Assembly (NCBI GenBank): GCA_947623455.1
Contig: OX392528.1
Location: forward strand, 55,632,322-55,696,321
Reading direction: 5' to 3'
Length of the DNA stretch: 64,000 nucleotides
DNA from: Mimachlamys varia
Taxonomy: Eukaryota; Mollusca; Bivalvia; Pectinida; Pectinidae
The notes below the pieces were generated by a model. That model was given only the letters and a program-made list of their open reading frames with translations, was not told where the DNA came from and made no database searches. Shown here piece by piece: positions 35,880-49,241 of the stretch (the first letter of the stretch is position 1; each line of letters begins with the position of its first letter). The position numbers and the translations under genes are program-made.

Positions 35880-37640
35880 GATAACATTTTAATAATTTCA
35901 GGTTATTTCACTGAATCAGTACAAAAAATAACATATGTCTGAAGGATAGGATCATAAATAGTACAGGTTTTACGGCGTCTCCAGACCTAGAGGTATCATT
36001 GTATAGAAATACTTGTTCTTTGTGAATATAATAGTATTTCACCTAGAACTCTAATTTTCCAGGGCCCAGTTATTCAAAGGATGATTAGCTTAAACACTAT
36101 TTAACAACATTTTTCAAACTTAACCAATTATGTAAATATACAAGATAAAATCTTACAATTGTGCATATAAATTGACACTTGAACTTATAGATATTTGGTA
36201 TTTGTAACTAAATCTATGGTTTCAATGTTAAGTTACAGGATAATTGAAAACTGCACTAATCACCTTTTGAACAACAGGGCCCAGAAGGATTAAGTTTTGC
36301 ATATTATTTCAATTAAATTAGGAAAAGATCTACCGGTAAATATTAAAAAAGTATAAATCTTTGTATATTTTTATTGTTACATGTATAACTCGTTTCATAT
36401 TTAAAAAGTGACAATCAAAATAAGCGGAATAGTTCCCAATATTCTTTTCTTGGTTATTAATAATATGTCAGGCTTGTACAGAAATTAGTTTAAACCTCAG
36501 TGATCATTTCTATCCTGTTTTAATTCCTTTTGATCAAGTGATTTTTTTCTTGTCAGAGTAAAAAATGACTGATATGCATTAGCACCTTACTAAGGTGTAC
36601 TGGAATAATCTAGAATGGATAATTTGAAATGATTTCCTATATTAAGAATCCTATTAAACTAGTTACGATACTGTTTTATGGAATCATTACTCTAGAAGTT
36701 TTTCGTTTGACAATTAGAAAATCAGAGTTCTATTATTACCTATCTGTTAGTGAGATTTCATTGTAAAATATTTTTAAATGGCCGACTCACTTGACATGAT
36801 GCATCTCCTTTTTTCTGCATTCTCCATCGCTCGTTTCTGTTCTCCGCTCTCTTCCCCTCCTCCTTTTGCTCCCACCCCCTCCTTCCCCCCTCCCCACCAA
36901 TCATTTTCTATCCTCTGCTACTTCCTCTACCTTCTCAAAGCCTGCCATCCGATGTCGATGTTTTGCACCTTATGATCATGAGCGATCAATAGAAATGAAC
37001 CATGAATATCATATATGCATTTTGTGTTTAAAATTTTTCAATTGACGCTAATTATATGTACATTGTATGTGTAACTAGGAGTGATGATTACAGTGGCGGA
37101 CATACTTTACGTATTTATTGGATAAAATCCTTATTTAATTCTTTTTAACTTGCATTTACTGCGAGTTCTTTGTGGTGGTGATATTTTTATGTGAAGAATT
37201 GTCGCCCTAATTCATGAACATATGTGGGAATTTGCTCAAATAGAACATGTTAGAACATCGTAGAACGATGTAGTTGTACCTTTGAACTAGAAGTGTTAAT
37301 TTGATCAGATTCTGTGTGAACTTATAGTCGAGTGGTATTAAAGTTATTTTAGAATGCACTTAATTAACACCTATTATCCAAGGACTTCCTTTTGTCTAGT
37401 TAATTAATTCCTCCTCAACAGCGCTTTGAAGTGTGTTGTCAGCAGAAACAGTTGTGTTGACCTGGCCGACTTTTCACATAGTTACTAAATTGTAGAAAGT
37501 GTTTAGGGATTTATTCCTTTGTAGATACGAATATAAATAAGTGGGCAAAGGGTAGGTGGGAAAAATTGTTCCATTTCATCTGTGTGACCCTTGACCCCTA
37601 AAACACCAATGAAATAAATATAAAGTGATGTGCCTAAGTC
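35880..37640. other. Intergenic, nothing recognised
   Basis: AT-rich sequence without coding exons. A pyrimidine-rich stretch at 36836-36900 (CCCCTCCTCCTTTTGCTCCC) gives a meaningless short ORF. Confidence 0.4.
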
Positions 37641-37649
37641 AGCTTATAA

Positions 37650-37740
37650 TTAACTCAATCACCCCTTAAGACACATTTGAACTCTTCCAATTCAAAGGTT
37701 GGAATAGTTCATTTTGAAAGTTCAGGGGTGAATGAGTTAA
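37650..37740. mobile_element. 90-bp palindromic mini-element, copy 3 (best preserved)
   Basis: TTAACTCAATCACCCCTTAA and TTCAGGGGTGAATGAGTTAA are near-perfect inverted ends, starting and ending in TTAA. The interior has a second inverted pair (GAACTCTTCCAA / TTGGAATAGTTC), so the whole element can fold on itself. Confidence 0.85.
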
Positions 37741-38235
37741 TAGACTACTATACATGTTTGTGTCTTGAAATTTCTTGTAGTTTTTATTTAACTGAAAAAA
37801 ATGGCAAGTTATGTATTATTTAAAAGTCATAAACACTAGAAAGATATGCAAATAACTGGAGCATGTAAAAGTTGCTCAAGCATGGCATGTCATATCAAAG
37901 TCATACAACCATGCATGATAGCTTTAATATGAGGGTTGATGATAGCATTAAGTCTTCGTTTGTTGGAGCTGAATTTCTTACATATCCAATGTACCAAAAC
38001 TTGGACAATAAATAAGTGAACTTGATTTAAACATATTCATTACCTTTCAGTAGCAATGGGATTGGGCACAAGTTGTAAATTTTATACTATTAAAGCCCTT
38101 TCCCTAAATAGGTGAAACCATTCAGTTTGAAGGTTTCACTTCAGAGAAATGAAAAAGAGGAGGCAGATTTGAGTTAAAATTCCTGTACCAACAAAGTAAG
38201 CAGGTCCGTCTGTACACAATGTCCAGACATTATTT

Positions 38236-38430
38236 TTGTGCAGTGTTGTATACAGGAACCTTATGCCTCTTGGCTAGCTAGGCTCAGCATAGAAACAAAG
38301 ACTGACAAAGGAAAATCTCTTGTATTTTCACACAAGTCAAAATGTCCAAACTTTTTTTGTGGGTGTTTATTGTACACAGGAAGCAAATGCCTCATGGCTA
38401 ACGTTGCGCAGTACAGAAATCTAGACTTAC
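38236..38430 (+). repeat. Degenerate two-copy repeat of about 120 bp
   Basis: GTATACAGGAACCTTATGCC TCTTGGCTAGC and GTACACAGGAAGCAAATGCC TCATGGCTAAC are diverged copies. A short ORF spans both but has no other support. Confidence 0.45.
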
Positions 38431-39575
38431 AATATTAAGTAAAATCTCTGTATTAAAAAGCTCTGATAATAGCTTTAGATAGATTTGTTCACGGTAAAGT
38501 GTTATGTATGTTGAAAAGTACTAGAACTCCGGGGTCATTAATTAACCCCTACCTGTGATAGTAATACCTTACACACGACATGTCGTAATGATCATAAATG
38601 TATCTTGTCATTAAATTGTTGAACAGTACTATGTAATTTTTTTGTTTTTGTTGCCTTTTTTTTTTTTTGCTTGATAGTTATTATACAAATATGCAATTAG
38701 TTGAGGTATCCTATCAACATATTTTCAATGTGTTAAGCTATTAAAACCTCTTTCTCTTCATCTTGTAGACAAAATATGCTGGCAGACATTTTTTTTGAAT
38801 TTGTGCTTTGCTTAATCAGTATTACAGTGAAATGTTTGCTTCAAATTTTGGCTATTTTTCTGTGAAGAATATTTTTGTGGAAATTTATCTTGGCAAAAAG
38901 AATTGATTTGACTTTGCTCTACTCCTTTGGCAATGTATAAATTCAAAACCACCAAAATGATGTTAACAATGATGTTTAATCATAGGAAAATATCCTTCAA
39001 GATTTTTGATTGTTATACAGCCAATAATGATGATCAATTGAAGCCCATTTTTGGTCAAAAAATAATTTTAAGTTTAGGTAGAGATGCTTGCTCTTGGAAC
39101 TCTTTAAGAATAGTTTTGGTAGCGGTGTTACTAGTTTGCTGCTAGTCAGAAAGGAGAAATTTCTTATTTATTTAAATCTGAAGATCTGAAAAAAAACAAC
39201 CACATTTGTTAAAAAATTCACCTTTGTTTGTAAATTTCATTTTAACTTATATCTGAAAAATATGTTTGTATAAAAAGAAAATGATAAATCACAGTACATC
39301 AGCACTAAACACCAAGTGTGTGTTTGTTCTTCGTCTTCGAGTAATTTGTGTGTGTTATAATTATTGTGATTTTTTTAGAAATGTTTTTATTATGTACTGC
39401 ATTGATTGTGACTTTGTTCTCATTATTATGCAAGTTTTGTAATCTCACCCTTATTGATACCTGTTGTTTTATGTTCTTGTGGATCGGCCAGTTTGTAACT
39501 CGGCCTGCTCGTGTTATATTAATTGCTTCTGTGAATCACTTGTGTCTCCCAATTTTTGTGACTAATTCAAACCGT

Positions 39576-39878
39576 TTACCATATTCGCCGTAATTAGCGT
39601 CCCTCCCCCTATAACGAAGGCAAGGTAAACCTCTGTTAACATGTTAACATGTTAACATGTTAACAAAGAAAAAAATCCCACAAATATCAGTTATATGTGT
39701 ACACATTGTGAGAAACTGATGACAATAATGTCGCACATCTTGAGTACATCATACTTATTGACTTTCTAAAAGCGACATTTTTCGTCTCGACCTTAGTTTT
39801 GTTATCCTATTAATTAAGCGCCCCCTTTGGAAAAAAATTGTAGGTGCCCTGGGCACTAATTATGGCAAATACGGTAAC
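39576..39878. mobile_element. MITE with TTACCGTATTTGCC-type ends
   Basis: Left end TTACCATATTCGCCGTAATT, right end AATTATGGCAAATACGGTAA, an inverted pair with a few mismatches. Within it at about 39636-39665 is a short (GTTAACAT)n-like palindromic tandem repeat. Confidence 0.6.
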
Positions 39879-40383
39879 ACAATCTTAAGGTAGAGCCAAA
39901 CTACTTTCCAACTTAATGCAGGGTCTGAAAATAGAAGTATACTCACACAAAACAATAACTAGTATACAATATGTTGTTGGCCTGTGTAGAGAGTTAAACA
40001 GTTTGGAATTATCTCCAGCAAGTAATTTTGCAAAGAGTATTAGGATTATGAAATTTTAATTGTAGATAAACTCCCTACTTTATAATAATTTCAGTTTTTG
40101 AATCGCCGTAGCAGAGGTGTGTTTGTTGAAATTGGAATGTTTTCATTGCAAAATTGCTAAAATAAGATAACCGCAAAAATATGTACATGAAGTAAATGGA
40201 CTTAAAACTTGAAATCAGAGAAAAAAAAATGCAGAATGGCTTGGAACTCTCCTCTGTTAGAGATACAATAAAACAAAAACATGGACCCTTTACCTTTATC
40301 CATTCAAGGAACCAACTCAATTTTTTGTAGGTAAAGATTTTTCACAATTGTCAAAGTCTTTTATAACAGATATATTGATGTGT

Positions 40384-40478
40384 TTTAATCCCGTAACCCT
40401 CCAAGATTCATTTGAACTATTCAAATTCAAAAGTTGGAACAGTTCATCATATAAAGTTTCAAGGGTTAACGTGTTGAC
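40384..40478. mobile_element. 90-bp palindromic mini-element, copy 4 (diverged)
   Basis: TTTAATCCCGTAACCCTCCA, GAACTATTCAAATTCAAAAG, TTGGAACAGTTCATC and CAAGGGTTAACGTGTTG follow the family layout. From 40479 to 41450 nothing else was recognised. Confidence 0.55.
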
Positions 40479-41455
40479 AGTTTCATATTGGGTACATTGC
40501 CACATGGAAATCCAATTCTAGAAGAAGCAAGAAATCAGTTATTTATTTGTGATTTTGTTTTATTCATGTATTTTGTGATATTATTTTAGGAGGTTTCTTT
40601 TTTCCCTAATCTGGAATTTTTTTGAAGCCTTTGTTGTATATTAAGTTACTGTTAATTAAGTTAATTTAAAGTGAGAGAGTTATTTTTTACAGGTCACAGG
40701 GGCGTGACACATTCTTTGTCAACAATTACAAATATGATGGTTCTTAGTTATACCACTCCTCGTCATTATTGATGATGATTGTGTCTGGCCCCTGTGATTA
40801 TTCTGGAATAGAAACATTACTTATATTCATGCTGTATGTTTGCTTACTGTGACAGATTAACATTACTTTTGTCTCAAAAGTGCATTTCATAATCTATTAT
40901 TTCAGATAAATCTGCAAAGACAGTTTAATTCAGAATTTGATTGTAAAATATCTACCCATTTTTCCAGATTTTTTCTTCATTTTTTCCCAATTTATTTTTT
41001 CTTCATTTTTTGGAACTTAAAATGAATCTGTGCACAAAATTATAGCATTTGTCATAAAATTGGCTGTTAAAAGTAGAAATAACACGACGTAATATTTTGA
41101 TGGGAAACTTCACCATTTTCATGGGAAAAGATAGTTTACTTACATTGAAAAAAAAAGTTTAATCACATTTTCATTGATTTCTCAAATCGACATTGAAATC
41201 ACAAGATGTGCAATTTGTTATGTTTTGGTTAGGTTTATGATGAAAAAAAATCAAAACCATGATTGTAGTTTGAATATATGGCTGTTCTGGTTTGTAATCT
41301 CTATAAATTTAGCAGTATATTTGTATTTCCAATCATAAAAATAATGTAAATAAGTGGGTTGTGTTGGTTTGAAAATTTTGAAATAGAAAGGGTTGATTTT
41401 TAAGACAGATAATTGAAATAATGAATAATTTGAGTCCCATAATTATACAATGTTA

Positions 41456-41705
41456 CATTTGTACCAAACGGTTGATATAATTTCGTACTAAACAGTTGAT
41501 ATAATTTCGTACCAAACAATTGATATAATTTCGTACCAAACAGTTGATATAATTTCGTACCAAACAGTTGATATAATTTCGTACCAAACAGTTGATATAA
41601 TTTGTACCAAACAGTTGATATAATTTCGTACCAAACAGTTGATATAATTTCGTACCAAACAGTTGAAATAATTTCGTACCAAACAGTTGATATAATTTCA
41701 TTACG
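41456..41705. repeat. 24-bp minisatellite
   Basis: About ten copies of TGATATAATTTCGTACCAAA CAGT, one with a base missing (AATTTGTACC near 41600). The three minus-strand ORFs across it reflect a unit length divisible by three. Confidence 0.9.
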
Positions 41706-42251
41706 TTCTAGTACAGTGTTCATTACGGCATGAAGTTTCTTTTCCACTAGTCGTGATTGGATTGGTGTATTTTTTATTGATACAAAATGTCATATATGTG
41801 ATATTAGTGGATTACCATGAAGAAATTTGATTCTTCTAAGATACAAAAACACATACTACACATGCTATAATGATAAAAAAAAAAATGCTAATTGAGTTGA
41901 TGTCCAATTTTTTGCTTTGATTGAAACTAGTGAAACACCAAGCCATGAATTTACTTATTTTCTTTTGTTTACCTGGTAATTTATTAGATTAATTTATAAT
42001 TTTCCCTGTGGTATTGCTACATTGTATGTGGCTAATCATTGCTTCTGCTACTGTGTTACAATCTGTCTGAGCCGTTATATTTGATAGAACTTGGCTAAGG
42101 CTGTCTGTTTTGTTTAATTTGAATCCTAACAGTTTGTCGAGGATATTATAGAGATGCAATTCTGATGTTGTGATACTGGTTCATAAGGATTATTATCGTT
42201 ATAAAATAAAATCAGAGTTTTTTTCATATAAAAACTTCTTGTTACATTTTT

Positions 42252-45026
42252 AGCTCACCTGGCCCGAAGGGCCAAGTGAGCTTATGTGATGGTGCAGCGT
42301 CCGTCGTCCGTCCGTCCGTCCGTCCGTCCGTCCGTCCGTCCTGCGTCCGTCAACTTTTTCCTTTAAACGACTTCTTCTAAAATACTGAAAGGCCCAGTGA
42401 CATGAAATTTGGCTGGTAGATTTCTTGGAAGGAGCTGAACAAAGTTTGCGAAAAAAAATCACTTTGACCTAATTTCAAGGTCACAGGGGTCAAAAATGTC
42501 GAAACCTTCAAACAACTTCTTCTAAAATACCGTATGGCATAGAGACTTCATATTTGACCAGTAGCTTCCTTAGATGAAGCCAAATAAAGTTTGCGAAAAG
42601 AAATGACCTTGACCAATATTCAAGGTCACCGTGAGGTTAAATCTATTTTAACCTTTAAACGACTTCTTCTGAAATACCAAAAGCCCTAGAAGCATGATAT
42701 TTGGCTGAAAGGTTCCTTGAATGAAGCCCGACAAAGTTTGCGAAAAGAAATGACCTTGACCTATATACAAGGTCACAGGGGTCAAATCTGTTAAAACCTT
42801 TAAACGACTTCTTCTGAAATACCAAAAGCCCTAGAAGCATGATATTTGGCTGAAAGGTTCCTTGGATGAAGCCGGACAAAGTTTGCGAGAGAAATGACCT
42901 TGACCTATATTCAAGGTCACAGGAGTCAAATCTGTTAAAACTTTTAACGACTTCTTCTGAAATACCAAAAGCCCTAGAAGCATGATATTTGGCTGAAAGG
43001 TTCCTTGGATGAAGCCCGACAAAGTTTGCGAAAAGAAATGACCTTGACCTATATACAAGGTCACAGGGGTCAAATCTGTTAAAACCTTTAAACGACTTCT
43101 TCTGAAATACCAAAAGCCCTAGAAGCATGATATTTGGCTGAAAGGTTCCTTGGATGAAGCCCGACAAAGTTTGTAAAAAGAAATGACCTTGACCTATATT
43201 CAAGGTCACAGGGGTCAAATCTGTTAAAACCTTTAAACAACTTCTTCTGAAATACCAAAAGCCCTAGAAGCATGATATTTAGCTGAAAGGTTCCTTGGAT
43301 GAAGCCCGACAAAGTTTGCGAAAAGAAATGACCTTGACCTATATTCAAGGTCACAGGAGTCAAATCTGTTAAAACCTTTAAACGACTTCTTCTGAAATAC
43401 CAAAAGCCCTAGAAGCATGATATTTGGCTGAAAGGTTCCTTGGATGAAGCCCGACAAAGTTTGCGAAAAGAAATGACCTTGACTTATATTCAAGGTCACA
43501 GGAGTCAAAGCTGTTAAAACCTTTAAACGACTTCTTCTGAAATACCAAAAGCCATAGAAGCATGATATTTGGCTGAAAGGTTCCTTGGATGAAGCCGGAC
43601 AAAGTTTGCGAAAAGAAATGACCTTGACCTATATTCAAGGTCACAGGGGTCAAATCTGTTAAAACCTTTAAACGACTTCTTCTGAAATACCAAAAGCCCT
43701 AGAAGCATGACATTTGGCTGAAAGGTTCCTTGGATGAAGCCCGACAAAGTTTGCGAAAAGAAATGACCTTGACCTATATTCAAGGTCACAGGGGTCAAAT
43801 CTGTTAAAACCTTTAAACGACTTCTTCTGAAATACCAAAAGCCCTAGAAGCATGATATTTGGCTGAAAGGTTCCTTGGATGAAGCCGGACAAAGTTTGCG
43901 AAAGGAAATGACCTTGACCTATATTCAAGGTCACAGGAGTCAAATCTGTTAAAACCTTTAAACGACTTCTTCTGAAATACCAAAAGCCCTAGAAGCATGA
44001 TATTTGGCTGAAAGGTTCCTTGGATGAAGCCCGACAAAGTTTGTGAAAAGAAATGACCTTGACCTTTATTCAAGGTCACAGGAGTCAAATCTGTTAAAAC
44101 CTTTAAACGACTTCTTCTGAAATACCAAAAGCCCTAGAAGCATGATATTTGGCCGAAAGGTTCCTTGGATGAAGCCCGACAAAGTTTGCGAAAAGAAATG
44201 ACCTTGACCTTTATTCAAGGTCACCGGGGTCAAATCTGTTAAAACCTTTAAACGACTTCTTCTGAAATACCAAAAGCCCTAGAAGCATGATATTTGGCTG
44301 AAAGGTTCCTTGGATGAAGCCCGACAAAGTTTGCGAAAAGAAATGACCCTGACCTATATTCAAGGTCACAGGAGTCAAATCTGTTGAAACCTGCAAACGA
44401 CTTCTTCTGAAATACCAAAAGCCCTAGAAGCATGATATTTGGCTGAAAGTTTCCTTGGATGAAGCCCGACAAAGTTTGTGAAAAGAAATTTCCTTGACCT
44501 ATATTCAATGTCACAGGGGTCAAATCTTTTAAAACATTTAAACGACTTCTCCTGAAATACAAAAAGCCCTAGAAGCATGATATTTGGCTGAAAGTTTCCT
44601 TGGATGAAGCCTGACAAAGTTTGCGAAAAGAAGTGACCTTGACCTATATTCAAGGTCACAGGGGTAAAATCTGTTAAAACATTCAAACAACTTCTTCTGA
44701 AGTACCAAAAGCCCTAGAAGCATGACATTTGGCTGAAAGGTTTCTTGGATGAAGCCTGACAAAGTTTGCAAAAAGAAATGACCTTGATCTTGATTTGCCT
44801 AGAGACATGATATTTGGCTGGTAGCGTCCTGGGATGAAGCCAAACAAAATTTGAAAATGAAAATGATGTTGTCTTATAAGATCACAGGGGTAAAATATGT
44901 TTAAATCTTAACATGTTCTTCTAAATGTCTTACATTAAAAGATTTTAGGGGACGTTAGGGTTACACTATAATATAAGTCAGAGATTGATACCAGGTGAGC
45001 GATGCAGGCCCATTGGGCCTCTTGTT
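42252..45026 (+). mobile_element. Hairpin-ended element with 145-bp tandem core, copy A
   Basis: The left end is a 31-base hairpin, AGCTCAC-c-TGGCCC-gaa-GGGCCA-a-GTGAGCT, then a (GTCC)n microsatellite at 42300-42342, then a unique arm. About 15 copies of a 145-bp unit follow (about 42640-44790). The right end is GGTGAGCGATGCAGGCCCAT TGGGCCTCTTGTT with its own palindrome AGGCCCAATGGGCCT. The plan of hairpin, microsatellite, tandem core and second arm recalls the oyster pearl-type elements, now linked to Helentron-type rolling-circle transposons; that link is inference. No protein is encoded: the many ORFs of about 91 residues recur every 145 bases. Confidence 0.85.
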
Positions 45027-45156
45027 AGAATATCAGCTCACCAATGAGTGGGAATGGTGCAGCGACTTTTAGTCTTGTCATTTCTTCCGTGGTGCGTCAT
45101 CTGTTGTCTGTCTGTCTGTGTGGCATCATATTTTTGTGTTGCCTGCAAAAAGGAGG

Positions 45157-45495
45157 CAGGGCTTTTTCTAGGGTCTCTCAGGGGCCGATATAAGGCCCCA
45201 TTCCCAATGAGATTTGGGCCTCAATTTTCCCAATTTCAGATATAATTTCCCAATGAGTTGACTAGGCTGAATTCCAGGCTGTTATATCCTCAAAACTTAT
45301 GAAAGTTATGTGAAAATGTAATAAAAAAATGTGTGCATTGCAAACAATGCAGACAAAGCAATACATATTTTGCAGTTTAATACCATATATATTAATAGAT
45401 GATTTTTATTCAAGGAGCTGTTTTGTTGATATAACGATGATTTTTCCCAATTTCACTCGGGGGGCCTTTTCCCAATTTACCTAGAAAAAGCCCTG
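45157..45495. mobile_element. MITE with CAGGGCTTTTTCTAGG ends, copy 1
   Basis: CAGGGCTTTTTCTAGGG at the left pairs with CCTAGAAAAAGCCCTG at the right. The interior is full of TTCCCAATT motifs. A fragment of an AGCTCACC-type element end precedes it at about 45035-45125. Related to 56978-57165. The left-hand ORF at 45048 is not a gene. Confidence 0.75.
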
Positions 45496-46434
45496 GGAGA
45501 TGACATATATGTATCACTATGTTGGCTGCATTAGAATTCCGTGTTGGTATCGGTGGCGTCATTCACACAAAGATTTCCATAACTTGAATTCCTGTGTGCC
45601 GATCACACTCGGAACTTCATACAGTGCTGCCTTACCAAAAGTAGTATTAAGGTATTTTTAATTGGTTAAAGAATCACCTTTGTAAGTTACACATCGCCTA
45701 GGATCATATTTGGCCAGTAGGAACCTAGAATAAGACTTTCTCACAAATGTGACCTTGGCCAACTTTCAAGGTAACATGTCCTGATAATATCAAAATATCA
45801 GGAGCGGCAGGTACCAATGATGTCCTACAGCAAGTTGTAAGACTTGAAATGGCAGAAAATCATATTGAAAATTTAAAAAGCCATGAAAAGATCAAAACAT
45901 TTTATTCATATATATTTGATAAAAATTTACGATATAAAAAGCACCGATCGCACAGAAGTACCACACGGAATATTTCTTACACAAGAATACGACAAGTACG
46001 TACACGGAATGTTCCTCGCACAAAAAGTACCACAAATACCATACGGAATGTTACTATGATATAGACAACAATTGTATCACAAAATAGTAGACTACAGATA
46101 AAATACACAGATCTTTGCTTAAGAGAACGCAAAAAAAAAAATTAAAAAAACATCTTGCAAAAAGTACAAATATAATACAATAAATCTGAAGCAATGACAG
46201 GAACTGTAGACACATTAATTACATAAAATTACCGACATGTTAATATTGTGTAATTCAAACTTTTAAGTAATTATTATTATTGATTAATTATTTTAATTAT
46301 TTATTGTTTAAATACAATAATGTATGCTTGAAAATTACAGCAATGATCAGATTCTATCCCGTTGTAAGAAAATATATTCTTCCAACTTTGTATACAAGTT
46401 ACTTGTGTTCAGTTCAACAAATCATGAATGACAT

Positions 46435-47065
46435 CAGCTGTAAGTTAAACAAACTATGACTTCAGCTTGAATTTTGATAAATCATGACATCCGATGGAAG
46501 TTCAACAAGCAAAGACGTCTGCTTGAAGTTCAACAAACTATGACGTCTGTTTGAAGTTCAACAAACCATGAAGTCTGCTTGAAGTTCAACTAACCATGAC
46601 GTCTGCTTAAAGTTCAACAAACCAAGACATCTGCTTGAAGTTAAACAAACCATGACTTCTGCAGACATCTGCTTGAAGTTCAACAAACCATGACGTCTGC
46701 TTGAAGTTCAACAAACAATGACATCTGCTTGAAGTTCAAAAAACCAAGACATCTCCTTGAAATTAAACAAACCATGACGTCTGCTTGAAGTTAAACAAAC
46801 CATGACGTCTGCTTGAAGTTCAACAAACTATGACGTTTACTTTAAGTTCAGCAAACCATGAAGTCAGCTGGAAGTTCCACAAACCATGACATCAGCTGGA
46901 AGGTCAACAAACCATGAAGTCAGCTGGAAGTTCAACAAACCATAACGTCAGCTGGAAGTTCAACAAACCATGACGTCAGCTGGAAGTTCAACAAACCATG
47001 ACGTCAACTGGAAGTTCAACAAACCATGAAGTCAGCTGGAAGTTCAACAAACCATGACGTCAACA
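46435..47065. repeat. 28-bp minisatellite containing CRE-like motifs
   Basis: About 22 copies of AACCATGACGTCTGCTTGAA GTTCAACA. The left copies mostly read TGACGTCTGCTTG and the right ones TGACGTCAGCTGG, so the right half carries perfect TGACGTCA palindromes. A 13-base TGACTTCTGCAGA insertion occurs near 46651. From 45500 to 46434 nothing was recognised; the ORF at 45849 has no family features. Confidence 0.9.
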
Positions 47066-47464
47066 AGAAGTCTAGAGAAGGTAGGTCATGCCTGGTGCTT
47101 TATAGTATGGCTTGGAATGAATGTAGTTAAAAAGTGGTTTAAAATTAATATAAATAAATTTGAGCGAATACATGAAGCTCATAAAAAAAGATGTGCTAGA
47201 TTCACAGATTAACAATAAAAACACAACCACATTTGCCATACATATTACAAAATGTACTTCAAAAATTTTCTTTCTTGAACAGTGTCTCTTATAACGGGTC
47301 TTTTGATGTAGCTCAGTGAAACTTTGATGTGATTGTCACTCCAATTCATAACAATGTCATATTCTTAACCTATTCAAGATAACTAGACAACATATTCCTG
47401 CCAACAACTCTATCACTTGTTTTGTCATGGTTATAATGAAGCATGTTTTTGGCAATAATCATTT

Positions 47465-48420
47465 CACCCATGTTATTAAGGTTACAATGAAGCCTATCCC
47501 TGACAACAACCCAATCACCTATGTTGTCAAGGTTACAATAAAATCTGTTCCTGACAACAACCCTATCCTCCTGTTGTCAAGGTTACAATGAAGCCTGTTC
47601 CTGACAACAACCCTTTCATCCATGTTGTCAAGGTTACAATGAAGCTTGTTCCTGACAACAACCCTATCACCCATGTTGTCAAGGTTACAATGAAGCCTGT
47701 TCCTGACAACAACCCTATCATCCTGTTGTCAAGGTTACAATAAAATTTGTTCCTGACAACAACCCTATCACCCATGTTACCAAGGTTACAATATAATCTG
47801 TTCCTGACAACAATCCTATCACCCATGTTGTCAAGGTAACAATGAAGCCTGTTTCTGACAACAACCCTATCACCCATGTTGTCAAGGTAACAATGAATCC
47901 TGTTCTGGACAACAACCCTATCATCCATGTTGTCAAGGTTACAATGAAGCCTGTTCTGGACAACAACCCTATCATCCTGTTGTCAAGGTTACAATAAAAT
48001 CTGTACCTGACAACAACCCAATCACCGTTATTGTCAATGTAACAATGAAGCCTGTTCTGGACAACAACCCTATCATCCATGTTGTCAAGGTTACAATGAA
48101 GCCTGTTCTGGACAACAACTCTATCATCCTGTTGTCAAGGTTACAATAAAATCTGTTCCTGACAACAACCCAATCACCGTTATTGTCAAGGTAACAATGA
48201 AGCCTGTTCTGGACAACAACCCTATCATCCATGTTGTCAAGGTTACAATGAAGCCTGTTCTGGACAACAACCCTATCATCCATGTTGTCAAGGTTACAAT
48301 GAAGCCTGTTCTGGACAACAACCCTATCATCCTGTTGTCAAGGTTACAATGAAGCCTGTTCTGGACAATAACCCTATCACCCATGTTGTCAAGGATACAA
48401 GGAACCATATCCCTTCTGTA
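47465..48420. repeat. 51-bp minisatellite
   Basis: About 18 copies of CCCTATCACCCATGTTGTCA, AGGTTACAATGAAGCCTGTT, CCTGACAACAA, with variants CCTGTTGTCAAGG (three bases shorter), TTCTGGACAAC and GTTATTGTCAAGG. Block duplication is visible: the series at about 47980-48130 recurs at about 48130-48290. Minus-strand ORFs of 100-121 residues are repeat by-products. Confidence 0.92.
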
Positions 48421-48856
48421 TATCACAACCCTATATCTTCAGGGGATCCACATTGAAAAATCTTCCCCTCCCAACCTCACTCTTTCCCAACTTAGTTTTC
48501 TACATTGATGTACAAACTCTCCCCAAACTCACAACCGGACCACCCATGTTGTCATGGTAGCAGAACCCCCACCCCTATCCCTTCAATGTCTTTAATTAAT
48601 TAACCATGTTACTAAAGTTAAAATAAAGGCATCCTTTTCACAACTCACAACCCTAAACACACATCCTCAAAAATATGTGATTTAATCTAAAACTCTATGC
48701 ATTTCCAAAAGTATGATCTCAGAAAATAAATGCTTAATGAGTTCTTCTCATTAATGTAAATTAATGTAAATTTTGTTTTTATGTATTGATATGGATATAT
48801 AGGCTCCTAGCCTGCTTCCATAATGTATCATATTGAATTCTCAATAAAGTCTTTCC

Positions 48857-49241
48857 TTAAAGGCCCAATATACGTAACTTTTGGCAAAACTTGAAGCGAA
48901 AATCAAGCCTAATAACTTATTATATTTATAGATTTAGTTAAGATTAACTGATATCAGCAATATTCATGATGAATTCTTTTGCGGTTACTGGTACAGCAGC
49001 ATTTGAAACACGCTATTTGTAAACACGCGTCCATTTTGAACCGTCTTTTACCTTCGGTTTGTTGTTGAAGTGGGTCCCACCTCAATGATTTTCAATTTTC
49101 TAAAAAAATTTGTCAAGAGTTTCTTGTTAGTTACCACTCAGGTTTAATTTCCTGTAAGGCTTATTTTTGCATGGTTATCAACTGGATTTTTTTTTCAGAA
49201 TCACGAAAATTTCCCTGAAGTTACGCATATTGGGCCTTTAA
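48857..49241 (-). mobile_element. TTAA-flanked MITE, copy 2
   Basis: TTAAAGGCCCAATATACGTA at the left and ACGCATATTGGGCCTTTAA at the right. Reverse-complement relative of 25985-26377, about 385 bases. TTAA borders both ends. Confidence 0.8.

Noticed and set aside
41400..41747. Overlapping minus-strand ORFs of 64-115 residues
   Set aside because: Produced by a 24-bp minisatellite.
45849..46064. 71-residue basic ORF
   Set aside because: AT-rich intergenic sequence, no start context, splice sites or family resemblance.
47563..48426. Minus-strand ORFs of 100-121 residues
   Set aside because: Produced by a 51-bp minisatellite.
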